From contig JAQBPC010000452.1 in NCBI GenBank assembly GCA_028287725.1, forward strand, positions 1 to 6,171: a stretch of 6,171 nt of DNA, written 5' to 3'. This DNA comes from Chloroflexota bacterium (lineage in GTDB: Bacteria; Chloroflexota; UBA5177; JANWHV01). Numbering within the stretch: the first letter of the stretch is position 1; each line of letters begins with the position of its first letter. Made by a program: the position numbers and the translations under genes. Below are positions 1 to 5,397 of this stretch, one piece after another. Below the pieces are notes generated by a model. That model was given only the letters and a program-made list of their open reading frames with translations. It was not told the DNA's origin and searched no databases.

Positions 1-797
1 GCAGACGGCGGGTCCACGTTGTACGCCGGCTGCGCGGACAGTATGGTCAGGCCACCGTCGACTATCAGGTTCTGGCCGTTGATCCAACTCGCGGCATCGG
101 AAGCCAGGAAAGCCACGGCGGCGGCGATGTCTTCCGCGCTGCCAATCCGTCCGCTGGGGTTGGCCCGTTGCTCGGCCTCCAGCATGCCCGGCTCGGCCAG
201 CGCCGCTCTGTTGATGTCGGTCGGCACGGTGCTTGGTCCGACGCCGTTGACAGTAATGCCGTCCCGTCCCCATTCCGCGGCGAAGGCCTGGGTAAGCATG
301 GCCAGGCCGGCTTTGCTGGCACTGTAGATGCCCATGCCACGCACCACCCGAATGCTACCCGTGGAAGTAATGTTGATGATTCGCCCCCATTGGCGAGCGA
401 TCATCCCCGGCGCGACGGCCTGCGCGCACAGGAATGGGCCCTTGAGGTTCGTGTCGATCATCAGATCCCACTCGCCTTCGGACAAATCGCTCGCTGCTTT
501 GTAGAGGCCGATGCCCGCGTTATTGACCAGAATATCGACCGGACCCAGGCGAGCGGCAACCTCCGCGACCATCGACCGTACCTGGCTGCCGTGACGCACG
601 TCGCCGGCCACGGCGAGGTGTTCCCGCGGACCAGCACCGGAGAGGGCCTCCAGCGTCTCCCGGACCGCCGGGCCATTCACCCGATGGGTGACGGCAACCC
701 GCGCGCCCTGGCGAGCCAGCTCCAGCGCGATGCCTCGGCCGATCCCTTTGGTCGCGCCGGTCACCAGCGCAACGTGCCCTTCAAGCGTCGTGGCCAC
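1..797 (-). CDS. SDR-family NAD(P)-dependent oxidoreductase, C-terminus cut by window edge
   Basis: This gene encodes a classical short-chain dehydrogenase/reductase, a cytoplasmic Rossmann-fold enzyme that interconverts an alcohol and a carbonyl using NAD(P)(H). From the GTG at 797 the frame stays open for 265 codons to the window edge with no stop. Visible motifs are the TGxxxGIG cofactor loop (T13-G20), D66 after the third strand, NNAG at 92-95, and the catalytic tetrad N117, S145, Y158 and K162 in a YSASK context. Near the end, NGQNLIVDGG (240-249) is the usual SDR C-terminal block, so only a short tail is missing. The basic pair H38-R39 after the second strand weakly favours NADP(H). The usual PG after the sixth strand reads PS (188-189). 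The start is supported by an adjacent GGAGG and by the family-typical LEGHVALVTG opening; an in-frame GTG at 830 is possible but would add an atypical leader. The substrate cannot be inferred. Confidence 0.95.
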   Translation of the reverse strand, partial: MATTLEGHVALVTGATKGIGRGIALELARQGARVAVTHRVNGPAVRETLEALSGAGPREHLAVAGDVRHGSQVRSMVAEVAARLGPVDILVNNAGIGLYKAASDLSEGEWDLMIDTNLKGPFLCAQAVAPGMIARQWGRIINITSTGSIRVVRGMGIYSASKAGLAMLTQAFAAEWGRDGITVNGVGPSTVPTDINRAALAEPGMLEAEQRANPSGRIGSAEDIAAAVAFLASDAASWINGQNLIVDGGLTILSAQPAYNVDPPS

Positions 798-798
798 G

Positions 799-806
799 CC
801 TCCTCC
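799..806 (-). promoter_or_regulatory. Ribosome binding site of the SDR gene
   Basis: On the minus strand the sequence reads GGAGGAGG followed by C and then GTG. The first GGAGG (806-802) lies 4 nt from the GTG at 797, which is a slightly tight but usable spacing. It supports GTG 797 over the nearby ATG at 810, which is in another frame, and over the in-frame GTG at 830. Confidence 0.65.
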
Positions 807-840
807 ACATGCTTCTGCTGCGAGCTCCACAGACCCCCAT

Positions 841-862
841 GAAGGGCGGCCTGCCGCCCTTC
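841..862. repeat. Perfect 9-bp inverted repeat in the SBP-SDR gap
   Basis: GAAGGGCGG (841-849) and CCGCCCTTC (854-862) are exact reverse complements separated by 4 nt. In minus-strand RNA this makes a strong GC-rich hairpin ending 43 nt before the SDR start codon. No T-run follows on either strand, so it is not a canonical intrinsic terminator. It could be a U-less terminator for the transporter operon, an RNA-stabilising 3' end, or a 5' leader stem of the SDR mRNA. Confidence 0.6.
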
Positions 863-890
863 CTGACATTATCCGTCCGATCGCCTGCCG

Positions 891-922
891 GCCGCCACCC
901 TGCGCCACGTGCAGAAGGCGGC
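891..922. repeat. Interrupted inverted repeat in the SBP-SDR gap
   Basis: GCCGCC (891-896) pairs with GGCGGC (917-922), and inside it CTGC (900-903) pairs with GCAG (911-914). The two stems are separated by a 3 x 2 nt internal loop and closed by a 7-nt loop. It is a plausible RNA stem, but in GC-rich DNA a structure of this size can arise by chance. Confidence 0.35.
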
Positions 923-970
923 ACTGTCGCTGGATGTGCCACTGGAACAGCAGAGACGCCGGCACCACCC

Positions 971-1006
971 GACGGCGATCGCCTGGTCGAGACTGCGACC
1001 GCCGTC
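971..1006. repeat. Compound inverted repeat just downstream of the substrate-binding protein gene
   Basis: GACGGC (971-976) pairs with GCCGTC (1001-1006), and GGTCG (985-989) pairs with CGACC (996-1000) around a 6-nt loop. On the 3' side the two arms are contiguous, giving 11 bp with one 8-nt bulge on the other side. That bulged segment belongs to the 10-bp palindrome GGCGATCGCC (974-983). The structure begins 22 nt after the stop codon of the binding protein gene, where a transcription terminator or a 3' protecting stem would be expected. No U-tract follows. Confidence 0.45.
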
Positions 1007-1028
1007 ACTGCAAGCCAAGCTCTATTCT

Positions 1029-2879
1029 CTATACTCCCGGATGGAGGGCCCCCGCATACAGCAGCTCTATCACGAATGAGTCGCTGTAGGGGCTGTTCAG
1101 ATAAATCGGATCGTTGGGCTTCGGCCAGCCGGCCACGCGATGCGATCCCGGCGCCTGGGTCGGGTTGAGGCCGTAGCGCTCCACGAAGGGGAAGTACGGT
1201 ACCAACTCGTTGTAGATCAGCGCCATCTTCGCGCACAGGGCCTTCTGCTTGCTCACGTCGAGGCCGAGGGCAGTCTGGTCGATGAGCGAGCGCAGATCGA
1301 CGGTGCCGAAGTTCTTGGTCTTCTGGATCACGTTGAAGCCCGAGCCGGGGCCAGCGGTCGTCGGCGGAATCCACTGCAGGACATCCGATACCCACGCGAA
1401 GTGCGGATGCGGGTCGGCCGAGGCCCAAATGTAGGAGGTCAACTGGAAGTTGCCGGCCGCGCGCACGTTGTTCGCCTGGGTGAACGCCACCGTCCGCGCG
1501 CTGAGCTTGAACCCGTGAGGGGCAAGTTGCGAGGCAAAGTTCGTGGCAAGCGAGAGAATGTCGACGTACTCCCCCTCGGCCAGGACCTCCCACGTGGCCT
1601 TCTGGCCATCCGGCGTCACCCAGATGCCGTCGGAGCCCTTCTTCCAGCCGGCGCTCTGCAGCATGCTGACCCCCTTCTGCGGGTCGTAGGGGTAGGTGTT
1701 CAGCTTGGAGGTCGTCGCGCTGTCGAGCCAGATGGGCACCAGTTTATCACTCATACCGGTGATGTACTTGTTGGGTATGCCGCCCCGTCCTTCGACGACC
1801 GGCCCCATCTGCGCTCGATTGATCATGTACATGATGGCCTGGCGGACCGTCGCATCCTGGAAGGCAGGCACCTTCTTGTAGTTGGGCAGGATGCCAAAGC
1901 CATAGTAGGTCGGCGTCGAGATGACCGTAAATCCCTTCTGGCGAAACGCGCGGTCGGTCGCCGGGGGAAAACCGTGGGTCGCATAGTCGACCATGCCGGC
2001 CAGCACGACCGGGGTGATCGTGGCCGTCTCGCCGTTATACAGGACGATCTTGTCGAATTTCACCAGGCCTTTGGCCCAGGAGGTGGGGTTGCGGTTCAGC
2101 GTCAACTGGCCCTGGGTGATGCTGGTCGGATCGATCTGGTACGGCCCGCTGACGATCTGCGACGCCGGGCGGAACTGCACGAACTGCGCCCGCAGCGCCT
2201 TGATCTCGGGCGAGCTGAGGCTGTGGCCGCTGGCCAGCAGGTCCCGGAAGCGCTTGGCCCAGCTGCCGTAGACCGAGGAAGCCCTCACCGACGAGATGTT
2301 GCCATTGGCAGTGGCCGAGTGCAGGACGTAGCGCTGCACGGACGTCGAGGGCACCTTCATGTGGAAAACCACGGTATGGTCGTTGGGCGCGTGCATCGAA
2401 TCGACGTAGTCGAAGAGGGTATTGCCGAGCAGCTGCCAGATAGTCCAGGTGTTGATGACGTCCTGCGCGACGACGGGGCTGCCGTCGCTCCAGCGCGCGC
2501 CCTGATGCAGCTGGACCACGTAGTCCGTCCCATTGGCGAACTGATCGCCGGTCCCCAACAGCCACATATACTTCTGGTCGTGCCAGCGATACATGGCCAA
2601 CGGCGCTTCCATCAAGTCCTGGTAAATGCCGCAAATGCCTATCGAAGTCCCGTCCGTGATGAAGGTGTTGTAGTGGCCCTGCGGTGGCAGCAAGTAGGGC
2701 CAGGCACCGTGGAACTCGCTTGTTGCGGCCTCCGCGTCTTGCACGATAAGGCCGCTACCAGGGCCGATACCCAGCGCAGCGGCGCCGGCCCCCGCGGCCA
2801 GGGCGCTGAGCACCTGCCGGCGTGAGAGGCGGTGAGACTTGATGAAACTGTCGAGGGGTGGCTCTTGATCGGTAGCCAT
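1029..2879 (-). CDS. Family 5 ABC transporter substrate-binding protein with Tat signal
   Basis: The product is the extracytoplasmic solute receptor of a peptide/nickel-type ABC importer (SBP_bac_5 family). From the ATG at 2879 it has 616 residues, a usual family length. The N-terminus carries a twin-arginine signal: SRRQVL (R20, R21), an Ala/Gly-rich hydrophobic stretch (about 25-46) and a likely AxA cleavage site near residues 49-52. It contains no cysteine lipobox. The family hallmark WSDGSPVVAQDV lies at 130-141, following a strand ending LHQGAR. The ATG at 2879 is chosen because GGAGG sits 5 nt upstream; an in-frame ATG at 2900 has no ribosome site and would place an acidic stretch before the signal. 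It follows permease, ATPase and small membrane protein genes, so it is the likely receptor of that system. The ligand (peptide, oligosaccharide, metal chelate or other) cannot be determined, because specificity in this family is poorly predicted by sequence. Confidence 0.95.
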   Translation of the reverse strand: MATDQEPPLDSFIKSHRLSRRQVLSALAAGAGAAALGIGPGSGLIVQDAEAATSEFHGAWPYLLPPQGHYNTFITDGTSIGICGIYQDLMEAPLAMYRWHDQKYMWLLGTGDQFANGTDYVVQLHQGARWSDGSPVVAQDVINTWTIWQLLGNTLFDYVDSMHAPNDHTVVFHMKVPSTSVQRYVLHSATANGNISSVRASSVYGSWAKRFRDLLASGHSLSSPEIKALRAQFVQFRPASQIVSGPYQIDPTSITQGQLTLNRNPTSWAKGLVKFDKIVLYNGETATITPVVLAGMVDYATHGFPPATDRAFRQKGFTVISTPTYYGFGILPNYKKVPAFQDATVRQAIMYMINRAQMGPVVEGRGGIPNKYITGMSDKLVPIWLDSATTSKLNTYPYDPQKGVSMLQSAGWKKGSDGIWVTPDGQKATWEVLAEGEYVDILSLATNFASQLAPHGFKLSARTVAFTQANNVRAAGNFQLTSYIWASADPHPHFAWVSDVLQWIPPTTAGPGSGFNVIQKTKNFGTVDLRSLIDQTALGLDVSKQKALCAKMALIYNELVPYFPFVERYGLNPTQAPGSHRVAGWPKPNDPIYLNSPYSDSFVIELLYAGALHPGV

Positions 2880-2884
2880 GCTGT

Positions 2885-2889
2885 CCTCC
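2885..2889 (-). promoter_or_regulatory. Ribosome binding site that fixes the SBP start
   Basis: GGAGG on the minus strand (2889-2885) is followed by the 5-nt spacer ACAGC and the ATG at 2879. Two further in-frame ATGs upstream (2900 and 2891) lack a site; the second overlaps this GGAGG. The initiator is therefore most likely 2879. Confidence 0.8.
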
Positions 2890-2970
2890 ATTGGTGACAT
2901 GTGCTGGTCAGGGGAACGGGAATCATGCCGGATAGCCGCGATGATGCAAGACGGCCCGGGATGCTATCTC

Positions 2971-2980
2971 CACCTCCTTT
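2971..2980 (-). promoter_or_regulatory. Shine-Dalgarno-like AAAGGAGGTG without a start codon
   Basis: In the gap between the small membrane protein and the SBP, the minus strand reads AAAGGAGGTG, a near-perfect complement of the 16S rRNA 3' end. No ATG or TTG follows at 5-10 nt, and the next codons in each frame do not open a plausible gene. It may be a relic of a lost small gene, a leader element that binds ribosomes without initiating, or chance. See findings. Confidence 0.4.
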
Positions 2981-3015
2981 CCCTACAATCTCAGTCAATG
3001 CTAGACGGGTGAAAC

Positions 3016-3029
3016 ACCGGCGCGCCGGT
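3016..3029. repeat. 14-bp perfect palindrome at the stop of the small gene
   Basis: ACCGGCGCGCCGGT is fully self-complementary. Its first base on the minus strand is the last base of the TGA stop of the 60-residue gene. As RNA it can fold into a 5-bp stem with a 4-nt CGCG loop. It is followed by GTTTC rather than a U-tract. It might partly attenuate transcription between the ATPase/miniprotein part and the SBP, or it could be a chance GC palindrome. Confidence 0.4.
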
Positions 3030-3211
3030 CAGCGCGAGAAGTAACGCAGCATGAGGACAATCACGCCGATAAAGATCAGGCCGCAGGTGAGCGTAATAAG
3101 TGTGACGCCAAACTCGGCGGAGCCCGGCCGCAAGAAGACCAGCAGGACCAGCGAGGTGAACGTCACGTAGAATGCCAGACGAAAGGCCGCGTGGCCCATC
3201 TGCGGGCTCAT
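3029..3211 (-). CDS. Small two-helix membrane protein, 60 residues, in ABC importer operon
   Basis: I do not recognise a family for this 60-residue product. It has two clear hydrophobic segments, about 12-27 and 34-55, joined by a short RPGSAEF turn. The C-terminus is basic (R56, R60) and the N-terminus carries H7 and R11, so the positive-inside rule predicts both ends in the cytoplasm and the turn outside: a helical hairpin. The start is well defined. The ATG at 3211 overlaps the TGA of the preceding ATPase gene as ATGA, and GGAGG (3223-3219), embedded in the end of that gene, lies 7 nt upstream. A longer in-frame extension to 3421 exists, but it lies within the ATPase gene and has an Arg-rich shadow composition. 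Its position between the ATPase and the binding protein suggests a small accessory or regulatory subunit of the transporter; this is inference only. Confidence 0.8.
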   Translation of the reverse strand: MSPQMGHAAFRLAFYVTFTSLVLLVFLRPGSAEFGVTLITLTCGLIFIGVIVLMLRYFSR

Positions 3212-4308
3212 CGTCCCACCTCCATGCTTCCCACCGGCCCGTCTCGCCGAGAGTCCAAGCCGACGGCCCGATCGGAAGCGTGCCCATCTCCGGTGGTCGG
3301 CCCCATGGGCGCGGCCGCCATCTGGCGGGCCACGACGTGGCACAGCACGGCACGCCGTTCGCCGACCGACACGGTCTCCGGACGCTGCACATCGCACAGG
3401 CCTTCCTCGAAGAGCGGGCAACGCGGATGAAAGGTGCAGCCACTGGGCAGCTGCAGCAAGCTGGGGATTTCCAGGCTCCGTAACTTGACCTTCTCCTTAT
3501 TGCGAGTCAGGTCGGGGTCGGCCTCGGGAACGGCAGCCAGCAGCGCCTGCGTGTAGGGGTGCAATGGGTCGCGAATGAGCTGCGCCGCCGGCTCGATCTC
3601 TACGATCCGTCCCAGGTACATCACGGCGATACGGCCACCCCGCCCGGCGAAATGCTTTGCCACTGCCAGATCATGGGTGATGAAGATGAAGGCGACGCCC
3701 AATGTGTCGCGCAGCCGCAGCAGCATGTTCAGCAGGCTGACCCGGATCGACACGTCCACCATGGAGACCGCCTCGTCGGCCACGATCAGCCGTGGGTTGA
3801 GCGTGAGCGCGCGAGCCACCGCGACACGCTGGCGCTGTCCGCCGGAGAGTTGGTGGGGATACTTGCCCAAGAAATCGGCCGGCGGCGTCAGCTCGACCGT
3901 CGTCAATAACTCCATGATCCGCTCCACCGCTGCGGTGCGCCCGCGCACGATCCCGTGGTGCAGCAACGGCACACTCAGCGTCTGGTAGACCGTGCGAATC
4001 GGGTTGAGTGAGGCGTAGGGATCCTGGTGGACGATCTGCGCGGCCTTGCGGTAGACCCTGAGCTTGCGCTCCGGCATGGTTGCGAAGTCGCGGCCCTCGA
4101 ACAGGATCCGGCCGCCCGTTGGCCGCACCAGACCGGCGGCCATCTTGCCCGTGGTCGTCTTGCCGCAGCCGCTTTCTCCGACCAGGCACAGGACCTCGCC
4201 GGGCATCGCGGCGAAGGTGACGTCGTCGACCGCCCGCACAACGCCTCGCTTCGTCGTGAAGGTCCGGCTCACGCGTTCGAATTGTAGCAGCGCTGCCTCG
4301 TTCGTCAT
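3208..4308 (-). CDS. DppF/OppF-like peptide ABC transporter ATP-binding protein
   Basis: The product is one of two cytoplasmic ATPase subunits that drive an Opp/Dpp-type importer. All ABC motifs are in place over 366 residues: Walker A GESGCGKT (44-51), Q-loop Q95 in HQDPYASLNP, signature LSGGQ (154-158), Walker B ending D178-E179, D-loop SMVD (182-185) and switch histidine H212. The C-terminal oligopeptide-type domain carries HPLHPYT-like spacing (about 247-253) and four cysteines, C291, C297, C305 and C323, with the familiar HPRC. The proline usual after the Walker B glutamate is alanine (DEAVS). A 43-residue Gly/Ala/Arg-rich tail follows C323, making it a little longer than typical members. 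The ATG at 4308 overlaps the upstream TGA as ATGA, indicating translational coupling with the other ATPase. DppF rather than DppD is inferred from gene order and from the ASLNP and LSGGQ forms. Confidence 0.95.
   Translation of the reverse strand: MTNEAALLQFERVSRTFTTKRGVVRAVDDVTFAAMPGEVLCLVGESGCGKTTTGKMAAGLVRPTGGRILFEGRDFATMPERKLRVYRKAAQIVHQDPYASLNPIRTVYQTLSVPLLHHGIVRGRTAAVERIMELLTTVELTPPADFLGKYPHQLSGGQRQRVAVARALTLNPRLIVADEAVSMVDVSIRVSLLNMLLRLRDTLGVAFIFITHDLAVAKHFAGRGGRIAVMYLGRIVEIEPAAQLIRDPLHPYTQALLAAVPEADPDLTRNKEKVKLRSLEIPSLLQLPSGCTFHPRCPLFEEGLCDVQRPETVSVGERRAVLCHVVARQMAAAPMGPTTGDGHASDRAVGLDSRRDGPVGSMEVGR
3219..3223 (-). promoter_or_regulatory. Ribosome binding site of the 60-residue gene, inside the ATPase gene
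   Basis: GGAGG with the 7-nt spacer TGGGACG precedes the ATG at 3211. The site is formed by the last codons of the upstream ATPase gene, so translation of the two is likely coupled. Confidence 0.75.
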
Positions 4309-5369
4309 GCCCGTTGTGTCTCCACATGCTCACGGTCTTGCGCGACCTGCGCCCAGCGAAGGCAGGCGGCGCCGTGCTGCGGCCCGACCGTCAGGAGTGC
4401 CGGCTCTTCCGCCCGGCACCGCTCTATGGCGTAGGTGCAGCGGGGATGAAACTTACAGCCGCTTGGCAGATCGATGAGATCGGGCGGCGAGCCGGGAATC
4501 GAGACCATCTCCGACTCACCGGCGGTCAGCGATGGCACAGCCTGTAGCAGGCCCAGCGTATACGGATGGCGCGGCCGGTAGAAGATGTCGCGCACTTCAC
4601 CAAGCTCCACCACCTGGCCGGCGTACATGGTGGCCACGCGATCGGCCAGTTCAGCGGCCAGAGACAGGTCGTGCGAGATGAAGATCGTCGAGAACCCCAG
4701 CGTCGCCTTGAGCTGGCGCAGGAGGTTGATGATCGACCGCTGCGTCAGGATATCGAGCGCCGTCGTCGGCTCGTCGAGGAGGAGCACCTGCGGATTGAGC
4801 AGCAGGCCCATGGCCAGCAAGACACGCTGGCGCATGCCGCCGGACAGCTCGTGTGGATAGGAGTTAAGCACGCGTGCGGCGTCGAGCTGGACCATTTGCA
4901 GCACCTCCAGAGAGCGCTGCCACGCGGCGTCCTTGCTCATCGACTCGTGGTAGCGCACGGTGTCATACATCTGATCCCACACCTTGAGCACCGGATTGAG
5001 CGAGTTCAGCGCCGACTGGAAGACCATTGCGCACTCTTTCCAGCGAAACCGGCGCAAGTCTTCGGCGCCAAGGGCCAGCACGTCGACTTCCCGGCCATTG
5101 CGCCAATAGGTTACAGTGCCTCGCGGCACGCGGGCCGTTTTGGTGAGCAGGCGGATCAACGCCACGGCGAGGGTCGTCTTGCCCGACCCGCTCTCGCCGA
5201 TCAGGGCCAGGCTCTCGCCCTTGCGCAGGTCAAAGTTCACTCCGCGGACAGCCTGGACCATGCCCCGCTCGGCGCGATATTCCACCCATAGGTCGCGTAC
5301 GGAGAGTATCGTGCCGGCGGTCACCGCAACTGGCTCGGTGAGCGCTGTTGAGACCGTGCTGGTTGACAT
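4305..5369 (-). CDS. DppD/OppD-like peptide ABC transporter ATP-binding protein
   Basis: The product is the partner ATPase of the importer, 354 residues, a usual length. It shows Walker A GESGSGKT (58-65), Q-loop Q118, the signature variant LSGGM (175-179) common in this subfamily, Walker B VLLLDE (195-200) followed by PTTALD, and switch histidine H233. The C-terminal domain has RHPYT (267-271) and four cysteines, C305, C311, C318 and C336, in the arrangement of the oligopeptide ATPases. The first 20 or so residues are Ser/Thr/Val-rich and precede the fold proper. The ATG at 5369 has GAGGAG 5 nt upstream. The gene begins 28 bp after the permease stop and ends in a 4-bp ATGA overlap with the next ATPase gene, so the three form one operon. 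Catalytic residues are intact in both ATPases, so a symmetric, fully active pair is expected. Confidence 0.95.
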   Translation of the reverse strand: MSTSTVSTALTEPVAVTAGTILSVRDLWVEYRAERGMVQAVRGVNFDLRKGESLALIGESGSGKTTLAVALIRLLTKTARVPRGTVTYWRNGREVDVLALGAEDLRRFRWKECAMVFQSALNSLNPVLKVWDQMYDTVRYHESMSKDAAWQRSLEVLQMVQLDAARVLNSYPHELSGGMRQRVLLAMGLLLNPQVLLLDEPTTALDILTQRSIINLLRQLKATLGFSTIFISHDLSLAAELADRVATMYAGQVVELGEVRDIFYRPRHPYTLGLLQAVPSLTAGESEMVSIPGSPPDLIDLPSGCKFHPRCTYAIERCRAEEPALLTVGPQHGAACLRWAQVAQDREHVETQRA

Positions 5370-5374
5370 CGCGG

Positions 5375-5380
5375 CTCCTC
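5375..5380 (-). promoter_or_regulatory. Ribosome binding site of the DppD-like gene
   Basis: GAGGAG on the minus strand is followed by the 5-nt spacer CCGCG and the ATG at 5369. An ATG at 5401, overlapping the permease stop, is in another frame and leads to no recognisable protein, so 5369 is preferred. Confidence 0.75.
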
Positions 5381-5397
5381 GGTTGTGCGTTGCTCGC

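Larger units (their letters stand above)
798..1028. other. Non-coding gap between SBP and SDR genes
   Basis: These 231 bp hold no convincing gene. Open frames crossing it on either strand have low-complexity, Arg/Pro/Ala-rich translations typical of shadow frames in GC-rich DNA, and none has a supporting ribosome site and a recognisable fold. The three inverted repeats listed separately occupy much of it. On the minus strand GATAAT occurs upstream of the 841-862 repeat, resembling a -10 box, but no -35-like hexamer lies at a suitable distance, so a promoter for the SDR gene is only possible, not shown. Confidence 0.6.
2880..3028. other. Gap between small membrane protein and SBP genes
   Basis: This 149-bp interval is the only sizeable break inside the transporter cluster, so it is the likeliest place for a separate SBP promoter or a partial terminator. 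It contains the SBP ribosome site, the orphan Shine-Dalgarno-like sequence and most of an inverted repeat at the stop of the upstream gene. No strong -35/-10 pair is visible. Confidence 0.5.

Noticed and set aside
781..1593. Long minus-strand open frame crossing the SBP-SDR gap
   Set aside because: Most of it overlaps the receptor gene in another frame, the translation is Arg/Gly/Pro-rich without motifs, and it has no ribosome site. It is a GC-rich shadow frame.
1140..2825. 561-codon plus-strand open frame opposite the receptor gene
   Set aside because: It is fully antisense to a well-supported family 5 binding protein. Its Arg/Val/His/Asp-rich composition is that of an antisense shadow, and it shows no recognisable fold.
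2961..2988. Possible promoter TTGTAG - 16 nt - TAGCAT on the minus strand before the SBP gene
   Set aside because: The -35 matches consensus at 3 of 6 and the -10 at 4 of 6, which is common by chance. A TTGACT at 2998-2993 has no -10 at 17 nt. A promoter here is plausible by position but not supported by sequence.
3029..3421. Extended 130-residue version of the small membrane protein
   Set aside because: The first 70 residues lie within the ATPase gene and are Arg/Gly-rich shadow. The ATG at 3211 has an ideal ribosome site and the ATGA overlap.
800..4331. Shared AGCATGTGGAG at the SDR start region and at the DppF-like gene start
   Set aside because: An 11-base match between two places in 6 kb is expected by chance several times over, and the flanks do not extend it convincingly.
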